DNA of 64,000 nucleotides from Otis tarda. Lineage: Eukaryota; Chordata; Aves; Otidiformes; Otididae. Each line of letters opens with the position of its first letter. The first letter of the stretch is position 1. Under the pieces are notes generated by a model. The model saw nothing but the letters and a program-made list of their open reading frames with translations, did no database searches and was not told the origin of the DNA. Where the stretch lies: the NCBI GenBank assembly GCA_026413225.1, contig CM048555.1:76143785-76207784 (forward strand), given 5' to 3'. Position numbers and translations under genes: made by a program. Shown here in pieces: positions 51,263 to 61,558 of this stretch.

Positions 51263-51606
51263 CTTATAACAATATCAAACTGATTCAGCAAGTGACCCAG
51301 CTCTGATCCATGAAGAATTCCACCACTGCCAACAACAACACAACGCTTACAGTGTTTTGACTTCAAATCTTCTGGTAAACCATGCTCAGGTAAGAGTTCA
51401 AGGAGATTTTTAAGCTTGTCAAAGAACTTGTGAAATCCAAAAGGAGGTTCATACTTAAATAAAGCTTCATCTTCATTTATATTTTTTCTTACAAAGGGAG
51501 GTATGTCCATGCCATATTTCTCTGCAAATAACTTCCCCATTTCTTTCTTCACGTAAGAAGGTCGGCACTGTTCCTGCAGTGCAGCGCTGGCATACTTTTG
51601 TGCTCT
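51263..51606 (-). CDS. ST3GAL5: ST3GAL5 coding exon 3 (stem, first half of sialylmotif L)
   Basis: This exon covers residues 76-189 plus two bases of codon 190. It starts [16 protein letters not shown] after a TTATAG acceptor and ends in VIA-type frame ATA AG before GTAGGT. It carries the lumenal stem, the PPFGFHKF and [12 protein letters not shown] stretches typical of ST3GAL5, and the first part of sialylmotif L starting [12 protein letters not shown] (residues 164-175). In this family motif L binds the CMP-sialic acid donor, and its cysteine (C164 here) pairs with the one in motif S. The GSGGILHG form is specific to GM3 synthase rather than to ST3GAL1-4 or ST3GAL6, which is the main reason for the subtype call. 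Confidence 0.97.
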
Positions 51607-53231
51607 CTATAACAAAACACACATTATTTCAGTCAAGCAAGCTAGCTCCAGGAACATAGAAAGTCCTCTCAATGCAACCCACTAACTGACCACCAGCAGT
51701 TTAGCAAACACAGGGATTTATAAAGAAAGCTTAAACATGGAAAGGTAAGACATTTTAAAGCATTAATTCAAACACAGATACTAACCAGTGCGGGGTGAAA
51801 ACCTGCAAAGGAATGCCTCTCCATCCAACTTAAATCTGGATAGGAGTTTTTCTAAAGAATAAATCAGGCTAGTAAGAGAGGTAAGTAAAAATGAGCCGTT
51901 TGAGAACACTTGTACTGTTATTTACAAAAATAGATTAAAAAAAAAAATCTAGGCGTACTTCTACCCATCTAATTCAGTAGCAAGCCAGCAAGTAGAATTC
52001 AACTCTGCATCTGAACTGCATGACCTGAGTTTTGCCTGCAGGAGGATTTTACTAGAGACATATCCACTGGATAAAAGTTCTGTGAAACGGCAGGCTGGAC
52101 TTGCTTACCAATCAAAATGAAGCAACAATTCTCCTGTAAGTATTGCTGAAGTGGTATTGCTAATGACTAAAACATAACTTTAAAAGGAATGCAAGGTAGG
52201 GGTGTTTCAACTCTTCATCCAAAGATGAGTCACCAAAATATTACAGCTCCATATTGCATAAAATGATTAAGCTGTCAGATAAAACTACACATTGATCCAT
52301 CTAATTTTTTTAAAAAAAAAAAGCCACCCAAAATATTCATGCATGTTTTTTAGAAATCCGTAGTGGCAAGCCGGTATCTGATGTGAGGAAGATAAGAAAC
52401 AGCAAAGGTATTTTTATCAGTTAAAATCTTTTTGCATGTTCTCCTCCCTGATACAACTCTGCTGATCTTTCCTCCACTGCAATCAAAAAAAAACCCACGA
52501 GCAAATACAGGAGTCAGTCAAGATTCAAGCCCGGTGCTAACTCAGTTCCCCTGAGTACAGAGTACTGTTTAGGAAAGGGAAGTGCATATCTGGGTGCACA
52601 AGAAGGGAAGTTGTGCTGCTTTTATTTTATATTTTTGAAGCAAGATTGTTCTATAGAACTGCCTCTTCCACCGTTACAAAGGTCTCTGCAAGTCTGGGCA
52701 TAAACACCACGCTTCCTCCTGGGCAAAGCAGGACTGAGCAACTTCATACTGTACTTTGCCAGCAAGAGTCAGTCCATCTTTGGAAAAGCCTGATTTTTAT
52801 GCCTGACAGTTGTGTATCCTATCAGTAGAAATTAATGTCAATCACTTGCCAACCGCCCCAAACAGTCTGCAATCAGCTACTACCTAACTAGACAGAGAGC
52901 AATGCTATTTCCTCATCCTACATCTAACAAACAAAATTAACTGTGAGACCAATAAACACAGTCCATACAGTCTTCAGGTTTCCTTGGCTTAAGGTGGTAG
53001 TTGTTTGGAAGCCAAAATATGTTATTGAGAAAATAAATAAATTAGAAGGGGAGGCAAAGAGGCTCAAGAAGGGAAAAAATGTGTACTGAAGAAGATGGGA
53101 GGTGAGGGATAATGCACATGCAGCGATGCTAAGACGAGACTTAAATCGGGGCTTCTGCTGTAAGTTGTGTCTTAGTACTGAGACATTCAAAGACAGAAAT
53201 GTAACAATTCCAAGCCAAGGCAAGTACTGTT

Positions 53232-54208
53232 TGTCATGGTTTAGCCCAAGCCAGTAGCTAAGCACCATGCAGCCTCTTGCTCACTCTTGCCCCTCCCCAG
53301 GGGACACGGGAGAGAAAATATAATGAAAAGCTTGTGGGTCAAGGTAAGGACAAGGAGAGATTATTCAGCAATTACCATCGTAGGCAAAACAGACTCGACT
53401 TGGGGAAAATTAACTTATTAACTAAATCAGAGTAGGATAACAAGAAACAAATCTCAAAAACACCTTCTCCTTACCCCTCCCTTTTTTCCAGGCTCAGCTT
53501 CGCTCCTGAACTCTTTACTTCTTCCCCCTGAGCAGCACAGGGGGATGGGGAATGAGAGTTGCAGTCACTTCATCAGACATTGTTTCTAATAATCCTTCCT
53601 CCTCAGGGGAAGAACTCCTCACATTCTCCCCCTGCTCCAGCATGGGGTCCCTCCCACAGGAGAGTCCTCCACAAACTTCTCCAACACAAGTACTTCCTTC
53701 AGGAACTGCTCCAGCGTGGTCTCCCCACAGGGCCACAAGCCCTGCCAGTAAACCTGCTCCAACATGAACTCCTCTCTCCACAGGTCAGAGGAGCCTGCTC
53801 CAGCGTGGGCTTCCCATGGAGCCACAGCCTCCTTTAGGCACATTCACCTGCTCCAGCATGGGATCCTCCATGAGCTGCAAGTGGATCTCTGCTCCTCCAT
53901 GGGCCTCCATGGTCTGCACCATGGGCTGCAGGGGAATTTCCGCTCCAGCACCTGGAGCACCTCTCCCCCTCCTCCTTCACTGACCTTGGCGTCTGCAGAG
54001 TCATTCCTCTCACATATTCTCACTCCTCTCTCCACTGCTGTTTTACCCAGCAGGTTCTTCCCTTCTTAAATATGTTATCACATAGGCACTACCACCACCG
54101 CCGACTGGCTCAGCCTTGGCCAGCAGCGGGTCTGTCTTGGAGCCAGCTGGCATTGGCTCTCTGTCAGACACAGGGGAAGCTTCTTGCAGCTTCTCACAGA
54201 ACCTTCCG
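53232..54208 (-). mobile_element. LTR-type ERV sequence, minus orientation (arm A of inverted pair)
   Basis: The left edge reads TGTCATGGTTTAGCCC, the reverse complement of the ...TAAACCATGACA end of an avian ERV LTR. Inside are irregularly spaced copies of a GCTCCAGCNTGGG-like unit at 53634, 53708, 53756, 53797, 53850, 53891 and 53942. Then come CTTCACTGACCTTGGCGTCTG and TTCTTAAATATGTTATCACA. I see no gag, pol or env coding capacity. The right edge, near 54208, is where the sequence turns back on itself into arm B. Assignment to an LTR family rests on recognised ends and wording, not on a library search. Confidence 0.7.
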
Positions 54209-54866
54209 TAAGAAGCTGCTAGAAGTCTCGCCTTTGTCCAGTGGACTCAGCTAGGGCTAGGGAGGACTCATCGCTGGCCAGGGCCGAGCCAACTGGTGTC
54301 AGAATTGTCAGTGATAACACCTCTGTAATAATGTATTTAAGAAGGGGAAAAAATAAAAAGAAAAAAAAGAAGTGAAGAAGCAGAAGCAGGGCCAGAGAGG
54401 GGGAGGTGTGAGCTTTGTGGGCCTTGTGGCCCTCACCCTCTGGCCTCTTGCTGGGCAGCCATCTGGGCCCGATTCAGCCCGGCCCACCTGCAAGAAGTGA
54501 AGAGAGAAGACGACAAGTGAAGAGAACCTCAGAGTTGTCTGCCTGCCTGTTGTGAAGAATTCCTTGTGAGAGGAACGACTGCAGATGCCAAGGTCAGTGA
54601 AGAAGGAGGGGGAGCAGTAATGCTGCTCCCGGCAGAGATTCCCCTGCAGCCCGTAGTGCAGCCCATGGTGAAGCAGGCTGTCCCCCTGCAGCCCATGGAG
54701 AACCCCACGCCAGGGCAGGCGGGTGCCTGAAGGAGGCTACAGCCCATGGAGGACCCGCGCTGGGGCAGCCTGTTCCTGAAGGACTGCACTCTGTGGAAGA
54801 ACAACTCATGCCAGAGCACTTCATGCAGGACTGTAGCCTGTCGGAGGGGCCCCACAGCATGGGGCC
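54209..54866 (+). mobile_element. Related LTR-type sequence, plus orientation (arm B of inverted pair)
   Basis: Arm B is recognisably the reverse complement of parts of arm A. CGCTGGCCAGGGCCGAGCCA, then GTGATAACA and TATTTAAGAAGGG, matches A at about 54060-54130. GCAGATGCCAAGGTCAGTGAAG and the following CCCTGCAGCCC/CCATGGAG units match A at about 53700-54000. B carries roughly 200 bases (about 54345-54550) that A lacks, so the two are diverged copies rather than a fresh duplication. It has no coding capacity. Confidence 0.65.
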
Positions 54867-55405
54867 ACATGCAAAAACTGTGGTTGAAGTAAATAGCTGA
54901 TATCTGAAATAAATAAATGAACCAAGAGCTGCACCCTCTTGCACATTTGCCCTATGATTCCAAAAACATCTGAGCAATGATAAGGCAAAGCAGACTGTAG
55001 AACTAACTTCAGTAAAAATTAACTTTTGGTTTACTGTGTTGAGTTTGGGGCTTTTTTTTTTTTTTTATTAATGTTACTTCTCGTTTGCATCCATTCTCTG
55101 ATCACCAGTGTCATCTGCAGCGACACAACAGTGTGATGGCACACCCATTTTAAATGTTTTTCTTAACAGTCACAGTTATCTCATTTTACCCCTAAAAATC
55201 CAGTTTCTCTATGCACTTCTGCTGTCACTCCACCAGAACAAAAACCAGAAGTTCTACAGCATGAAATGAAACAAAATATACTTCCTCCTCACAGGATAAT
55301 TTCAGCACGCTAGTACTTTGTTACAGACCCATATAATTCTTATATTGTCAATTAATAACTTTTTTCAGGCTAAGTAAAAAAAAAAAAAAGGCAAAAAATA
55401 CCAAC

Positions 55406-55520
55406 CTTTACACGATCGAGGTCCACATATGGCATTTTTGTTCTGTCACATTCTTCAGGGCCAAAATGTAATTTAAGGATATAAAGGAAGCATCCTCCAA
55501 CCACAAACAGGGCAAGAAGT
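55406..55520 (-). CDS. ST3GAL5: ST3GAL5 coding exon 2 (signal anchor)
   Basis: This exon encodes residues 38-75 and completes codon 37 with its first base. It begins after a TTTTTAG acceptor. The hydrophobic run from LLALFVVGG to YILKL (about residues 38-54) is the single signal anchor of a type II Golgi glycosyltransferase. It is followed by the start of the lumenal stem, including EECD and the YVDLDRVK end, both close to the mammalian protein. The donor is AAAG|GTTGGT at 55406. A GTAAAG six bases earlier looks like a donor, but using it would remove the conserved VK before RAQKY of the next exon. Confidence 0.92.
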
Positions 55521-56947
55521 CTAAAAACAAACAGAAGGATATAGGGGTAGGAAAGAGTGAAAAGAAAAAAAAAAATTATATTTTCCAGCAATCCATCAAA
55601 TGTTAAATGAATATTTTAAAACAAATTTAAGGCAGTTGAAGAACTTCAGATAAATACTTGCATTTGATTCAAACCAAGAAAAACTATTGCTTTATTCACT
55701 TCCACAACTCTTCAGAGCTATCCGCAGGAAAGTAGGAGCATAAATAGGTGCTTTGATAAGGAAAACGTTGCATATTGACACTACGATTTACGCAGTTCTA
55801 TGCCTGTATCATATAGTTTAAATGTATCTCTGACAGGTCAAAGAGCTCTCCTTACATAAAGAAACCAAAAGTGATTTTTGTTTTCCTACTTTAAAGGGCA
55901 ACTCTATTTTGAAATTTGTATTTTCATGCAAGTCAAAAAAGGATAGAAAGTCAAATTGCAAGATTTTGGGCCAACGGCCACCACTCACAAGCAAAAAACT
56001 TTCAACCCACTGGCACGTCAGAATGAAGAATTTAGATGCTTAGGTTTATATCAAGAAGCCTAATTTAGGCATTTACATCCTCAAAACGTGAAGGAGGAAA
56101 AAAAATCCTTTAAAATTGAACAATATAGACCATCCATATTTTCAATCATTTCTAATTCCTAAGGAACCTCACTGTTGATCTCCAAATATTCATTTCACGT
56201 GTAAAGCGATTTGCAAAATTTACATTATTTAATTAGAGCTGTGACTGTTGCTCAAATACATAGTTTGAGCTTTATTATTGATTTTCATTTCCTAAGGTTT
56301 CCTAACAACTGGACATTTGTTTAAATGTCTTGAAAAAAAATATACAATCTACTAAGTGTTCAGTGCTTCTTGAAACTCCTTCAGATGAAGTTTATAAAGG
56401 TTTTCAAGATTTTTTTTTTTTAAAAAAAGCTTGTACCATATGGGCTAATAGATGCAATCCTGGCACTTGATTTGCAGTGTGTGCTACAAATAAGGTGGCC
56501 ACTGGAAAAGCAGCACTGTTCTTGCATCTGATTAATTAAATTAAATTTTGTACTGATAGGGGGTCTAAAACCTTCATTAGCATGTTATGCTGCACCCCCT
56601 GGAAATTGTCTGACTGGCAGTCACTGAACATCCACTGCCCTTCATTTATCAGACTATACAAAAGTCTCAACATTGTTACTTATTTGGATACAAAAGAGGC
56701 TGGAAATACTTGTGAGTGAAGTACCAGGATCTCACATTGGCTTGGGAAAACAGCTACTGCTACCAGAGAGCCTAACCTCCTCAAAGTGTTTTAGGTGCCC
56801 CAGGGAAAGCTGTGTACCTAACTCTCCATTCAGTTCCTGTTCCAATCTCATCCCTGGCTTTTTGCATCCTTTTTTTTAACTGTCTCGGCCCAGGGGAGAG
56901 TAACTGACCTCTATATCGCAGTGACAATGACACTTACTTGCGAGTAC
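55521..56947 (-). other. ST3GAL5 intron 1 (between coding exons 1 and 2)
   Basis: About 1.4 kb, AT-rich, with short A and T runs. I see no recognisable repeat family and no further exon. Its 5' end is the ambiguous donor discussed under coding exon 1. Confidence 0.8.
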
Positions 56948-57059
56948 CTTTTAAAAACCAGCTTGGTCTTCTCATCTTCATGTGCAGCCACCTCACACCA
57001 TTGCACAGGAGGTGAACGATCACTCTTCAGCTTCCTAGAGTTACTGTCACTCAGCATTG
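56948..57059 (-). CDS. ST3GAL5: ST3GAL5 coding exon 1 (start codon, cytosolic tail)
   Basis: This is the first coding exon of GM3 synthase, a Golgi type II membrane enzyme. A pyrimidine-rich tract and ACAG acceptor end at 57060. An ATG follows only two bases into the exon, at 57057-57055. It encodes residues 1-36 plus two bases of codon 37. The stretch KLKSDRSPPVQW (residues 9-20) resembles the tail of mammalian ST3GAL5, which fixes the frame. An upstream exon must exist because this one starts at an acceptor; it may be purely 5' UTR or may add an alternative N-terminus, as mammalian isoforms do. The donor is uncertain. I chose AG|GTACTC (ending at 56948) because its phase fits coding exon 2. 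A GC donor six bases further (TC|GCAAGT, exon end 56942) also fits and would add two residues. Confidence 0.82.
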
Positions 57060-58339
57060 CTGTAAAAAAGAAAGAAAAAATTGCTATAACATTCTCTGAA
57101 TGGAGAAAGTTCACAGGGCATCCAGTGACTGTTAATCTACTGTGTTTCTCAGAGAAGACTGTGATTCTGGTTGTTGCGTCAGGAATACGGAATCGCTGCT
57201 GTGATCAGTAACATGCTCATTTCAGACGCATTGCCAGGGCACGATTCTAAAAATACATACATGTTGCCAGGGATAGGTCTTTGCATTCTTCGTAAGCCTG
57301 AAGTCTTATAATTGCAACTGCATCAGTTACTGTCAAATACAATTGTTTGATCTTGGTCAGATACCACTTTGTTTGAGCAATACGAGCCTGTTAGTTTTGC
57401 CCTGAAAGGAGAAGGGATATGGGCAAGGGTTTTTCCTGCCTTACCAGCCTCCAGAAGCAGCACTCCCTTTGACAAGCCAGCCATGGAAGGGTGCAGCCTG
57501 ACCCACCACAGTGGAGGATTTCAGCCTTACTCACTTCTCTTTGATCCCAGTGCTTAACCGTCTGCTCTCCACCGCAAAGATGTTCACACTCTTCTGTTCT
57601 CTTGCCAAGATCTCTGTCACAAGAACCTTTTTTTAAAACCAGGGCTAAGGGAAGGCTTTTATCTAGGAATGATCTTCCACATTCTCTTTTCCGCTCCACC
57701 TCCTTTTATTTTATCTGGTGATATGAATAATTTGAACCAGCCCTGTTCTGCTACTTCAAAACATCACTTGTTTATCCGAACACCAGGATAAAGCAGCTGA
57801 TGAGACAGAAGCGTCCCCTCCAGATCTCAAATCCAGCCCACTGAAATTTCAAGGATATCTAATTCAGAAGATGACTCAGTCTCTCTTTGCGCAGTCATGC
57901 ATCATTTCTCAGTAACAAATTTCATATACACAGTAGGAGGCCAAAAGCCAATTGTGAGATAAGGAGAGAAAGCATCCTTTGAAGGGCTGTCCTTTGAAGA
58001 GAAGAAAACAGCTAAGTGATACTTTCTAAAGTCACCTGCAAGTGGTCATAACCCACAAAACAGAGTAAGGTGAGAAAAAAAAAAAAAAAAAGCCTAATGG
58101 TTTTTGCCAGCAGAAAACTTCACCACTTACCTCAAACATAGGTAACTTGGTTATTATGATACCGCTAAGAATCTCAAATTACCCACCTAGCTGTATTTAT
58201 TAATTGCACAGACTCTCTGAAATGTCACATTTGTTTGTAGGCTTTTGTCACAAAGCAGCAACACTTTAAACACCACTTTTTAGCAGATCTGAAAGCACTA
58301 CACAAACCAAGGTCAGCAGAATTACGCTTGTCTTGGAAC
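57060..58339. other. Sequence upstream of ST3GAL5 coding exon 1, probably 5' intron
   Basis: AT-rich, with an A run at about 58078-58091. The exon below starts at a splice acceptor, so this is probably intronic. No CpG island, TATA context or 5' UTR exon can be picked out. Confidence 0.6.
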
Positions 58340-58445
58340 AGGGTAAACCAAAAGCCAAAGGGTAAGTGACGCCCCAAGGTCCCCCAGAATGCTAGCAGTT
58401 AAGCTGGAAATCAAATTCAGCTCCAGTCTCCCACACAAGCTTTCA
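58340..58445 (-). repeat. MIR-like SINE scrap next to the ERV remnant
   Basis: GGTAAGTGACGCCCCAAGGT, then AGTTAAGCTGGAAATCAAAT and CTCCAGTCTCCC, follow the antisense MIR order. It stops where retroviral sequence starts (about 58450), so the ERV fragment boundary may lie inside or beside this SINE. Confidence 0.5.
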
Positions 58446-58456
58446 AGACACAAGAC

Positions 58457-60477
58457 ATGAGGTCACAGGGAACCTATCAAGCCTTACAAGCTCATCATCT
58501 TCTCAGAGCATGCAGACCACAGTTTGCTTTCACTTGGAGGTGGGTCCAGTACACCTGGGATAGAATCCCTCAGGGGTGGAAACACGGCCCTACCGTTTGC
58601 CGTGGACTGATCCACACTGCACTGGAAAAGAGTGAAGCTCCAAAACACCTGCAATACATTGATGACATCATTGCGTAGGGCAACATAGCAGCAGAAGTTT
58701 TTGAAAAAGGGGAAAAAATAATTCAAATCCTTCTGAAAGTCGGTTTCGCCATAAAACGAAGTAAAATCAAGGGGCCTGCACAAGAAATGCAGTTTTTACG
58801 AATAAAATGGCAAGATGGACATCATCAGATTCCAGTGGATGCGGTCAACAAAATAACAGCCGTGTCTCCACCAGCTAACAAAAAGGAAACACAAGCTTTC
58901 TTGTGGGTTTCTGGAGAATGCATATCCCAAGTTACAGTATGGTTGTAAGCCCTCTCTATGAAGTGACCCAAAGAGGAACAATTTTAAATGGGGCCCTGAG
59001 CAACAACACGCCTTTGAACAAATTTAAACAGGAGATTGTTCATGCAGTAGCCCTTGGGCCAGTTCAAACAGGACAAGATGTGAAAAACACCCTCTACATT
59101 GCAGCTGGGGAGAATGGCCCTACCTGAAGTCTCTGTCAGAGAACATCAGGAGAAACTTGAGGTTGACCCCTGGGGTTTTGGAGTCGGGGATATAAAGGAT
59201 CCAAGGCTTGCTATACTCCAACTGAAAAAGAAATACTGGCAGCATACAAAGGAGTTCGAGCTGCTTCAGAAGTGATTGGTACTGAAGCACAGCTCCTCCT
59301 GGCACCCCGACTGCCAGTGCTGGGCTGGACATTCAAAGGGAAGGTCCCCTCCACACATCATGCAACTGATGCTACATGGAGTAAGTGGATCGCACTGATC
59401 ACACAGGGAGCCCGAATAGGAAACCCCAATCACCCAGGAATCTTAGAAGTAATCACAGACTGGCTAGAAGGCAAAGATTTTGGAATGCCACCAGAGGAAG
59501 GGGTGATGTGTGCTGAAGAGGTCCCACTGTATAAATAATCCACCAGAAAATGAGAAGTGGTATGCCCTGCTCACTGGTGGATCTCATCGTATTGTAAGAA
59601 AATATCGAAAGTAGAAAGCTGCTGTGTGGAGTCCTACATGACGAGTTGCAGAAGCTGCTGAAGGCCAAGGTGAATTCAGTGAGTTTGCAGAGGTGAAAGC
59701 CATCCAGCTGGCCTTAGATATTGCTTGAATGGGAAAAATGGCCTGTGCTTTATCTCTGCACCGACTCATGGACAGTGGCAAACGCTCTGTGGGGGTGGTT
59801 AAAGCAATGGAAGCAGAGCAACTGGCAGTGTAGAGGCAAATGTGGGCTGCTGCATTGTGGCAAGATACTGCTGCCTGGTTAGAGAAGCTGCTTGTCACAT
59901 AGGTGCCCATGTACTCAAGAGTCAAGCCACAGAAGAAGATCAAAACAATTGGCAGGTAACATCAGGCTGCTAAGATTGAAGTTTCCCAGGTGGACCTAGA
60001 CTGGCAGCATAGGGGTGACCTATGGCAGGTCAGTGGACCCATGACACCTCAGGGAAGAGATGCAACATACAAATGGGCTGATGACTGAGGAGTGGACTTG
60101 ACCACGGACACTACTGCAGAGGTTATCCATGAATGTGAAACATGTGCTGCAATTAACCAAGCCAAACGGTTAAAGCCTCTTTGGTATGGAGGACAATGGC
60201 TGATGGTGGAACCTTCAAAAATCGGGATACACATTTAGCCACCTGGTTAGTCAACACTCAGGGATCCACCAATCAAGCTGGCCATGCCCAAGCAGAACTT
60301 TTACATACTGTAGAAGGGGATAAAGTCCCTGTGGTGCGTGTAAGGAATATCTTGGGGAAGACAGTCTGGGTTATTCCTCTCCTGGGCAAACACACCCGCG
60401 GGACTGCTTTTGCTCAAGGACCTGGATGTACTTGGTGGTTAACGCAGGAAGATGGGGGAGTTCGATGTGTACCTTAA
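58457..60477 (+). pseudogene. Endogenous retrovirus pol remnant (RT, RNase H, partial integrase), disrupted
   Basis: This is a 5'-truncated, non-functional pol of an old avian ERV, antisense to ST3GAL5. A reverse-transcriptase palm segment is seen first, with a PQG turn and a YIDD box at 58655-58666, then an in-frame stop at 58676. The frame changes near 58895; another block (58903-59124) ends in a stop. A further block (59272-59535) and an RNase H-like block (about 59560-59900) follow, each with stops. The integrase zinc-finger CxxC pair is at 60134-60145. Within about 50 bases the sequence passes to a post-core integrase tail (60190-60477), so the catalytic core is deleted. There is no gag, no protease and no recognisable env. 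It cannot encode an active polymerase or integrase. Confidence 0.88.
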
Positions 60478-61001
60478 GGAGATTTGATTTTGGGTGAAAA
60501 CAGCCAATAATTTGAACTGTATGTTATCATTTCTACAGTTATTATATGTCATATCAAAGCTATTGCAACAGGATGTCCCTGCTCCTTGCAGGGGGGTTGG
60601 ACTAGATGACCTTTGAAGGTCCCTTCCAACCCAAACCATTCTATGATTCTATAAGAATCACTCTGATCAGTGAAGAATGAACTTTGATGAAACTGAGCAA
60701 GATGCAGCAGCAATGGAACCAGAACTGGCACCCAACAGCTTTCTTGAGATAAACATCTTCAACTCGCAGACCATGAACATGATACATCAGCCAAACCAGA
60801 TCTATCAGCTGCGAGCTCCAGATGCAGCATGCAACAACCCCACACTATGTACCATTTCTCCTGCCCTGAAAGGTTTATGACAGATGGAGCCCAAAGTCAT
60901 GGGCTAAACGAACACCACAGACTCCAGAGGCCCATAGATTGAGGGAATAATATCTGTGTGTATATATATGACGTAGATGATATGGAATAAGGTGTGGATA
61001 C
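60478..61001 (+). other. ERV 3' non-pol region between integrase tail and LTR
   Basis: The 3' internal region of the same provirus, split by the CR1 at 60571-60654. A short open frame (60677-60877) has no recognised domain, and no envelope signal or membrane segment is visible. A TATATATA run sits at about 60960. Confidence 0.6.
60571..60654 (+). mobile_element. Short CR1 3' end inserted into the ERV 3' region
   Basis: Consists only of ATGTCCCTGCTCCTTGCAGG, GGTTGGACTAGATGACC, CTTCCAACCCAAACCATTCT and a GATTCTATAAGAATC-like tail. It interrupts retroviral sequence between the pol remnant and the LTR, so it arrived after the retrovirus did. Confidence 0.9.
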
Positions 61002-61520
61002 TGTCCTGGTTTCAGCAGGGATGGAGTTAATTTTCCTCTCAGTAGTCAGGTATGTGAAGAATGTGGATAAACACCCTGATGATATGAGTTGTTGCCTATG
61101 AGACCCAGGACACTGTCCGGATTCCCAATGTGTGGGTGCAGGGAGCTGGGAGGGATACAGACAGAATAATTAACCTAAACCTTCCAAAGAGAGCATTCCA
61201 TGCTGTAAACGTCATGTTCAGTATATTAGTGGGGGTTGCCTGAGGGGAGCACGTAGCTAGCTGGCATCACTCTTTACCTTGCTGGGCTCTTTCATTGCTT
61301 TGCTTGCTGCTGGGCTGTATCAGTCACTGGGACATCAGGTGGTGAGAAATTGTGTATTGTTTATTTTGTATATTTTAGTATCCTTATATTTTGTTATTAT
61401 TGTCATTTTCCTTTGCTATTCTAGTAAACTGCCTTCATCTCAACCCATGACTTTTCCTTTCTTCCCAGTTCTCTCCCTCATCCCACCATGGAGGGGGAGA
61501 GTGAGCAAGAAACTGTGTGC
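61002..61520 (+). mobile_element. 3' LTR of the ERV remnant
   Basis: Begins TGTCCTGGTTTCAGCAGGGA immediately after the internal region, preceded by a purine-rich GGAATAAGGTGTGGA that could be the polypurine tract. A GTAAACTGCCTTCATCTCAACC segment and a CTCCCTCATCCCACCATGG segment near its end are typical of this LTR group. The expected ...ACCACGACA terminus is missing; the sequence degrades after about 61520. No 5' LTR partner is in the window. Confidence 0.8.
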
Positions 61521-61558
61521 CAGTGATGGATCACCAAGTTGAACTGCTCTAAGTTGAG

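Larger units (their letters stand above)
51607..55405 (-). other. ST3GAL5 intron 2, carrying an inverted LTR pair
   Basis: The largest intron between coding exons, about 3.8 kb. Its middle third (53232-54866) is two related LTR-type sequences in opposite orientation. The remainder is AT-rich unique-looking sequence with short A runs and no exon-like ORF. Confidence 0.85.

Noticed and set aside
55407..55412. GTAAAG as the donor of ST3GAL5 coding exon 2
   Set aside because: Using it would drop the conserved VK before RAQKY of the next exon. GTTGGT six bases on keeps both protein similarity and phase.
56932..56938. GTAAGT as the main donor of ST3GAL5 coding exon 1
   Set aside because: It is the best consensus donor but leaves phase 0, while exon 2 must be entered after two codon bases. 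The result would be a frameshift before the signal anchor.
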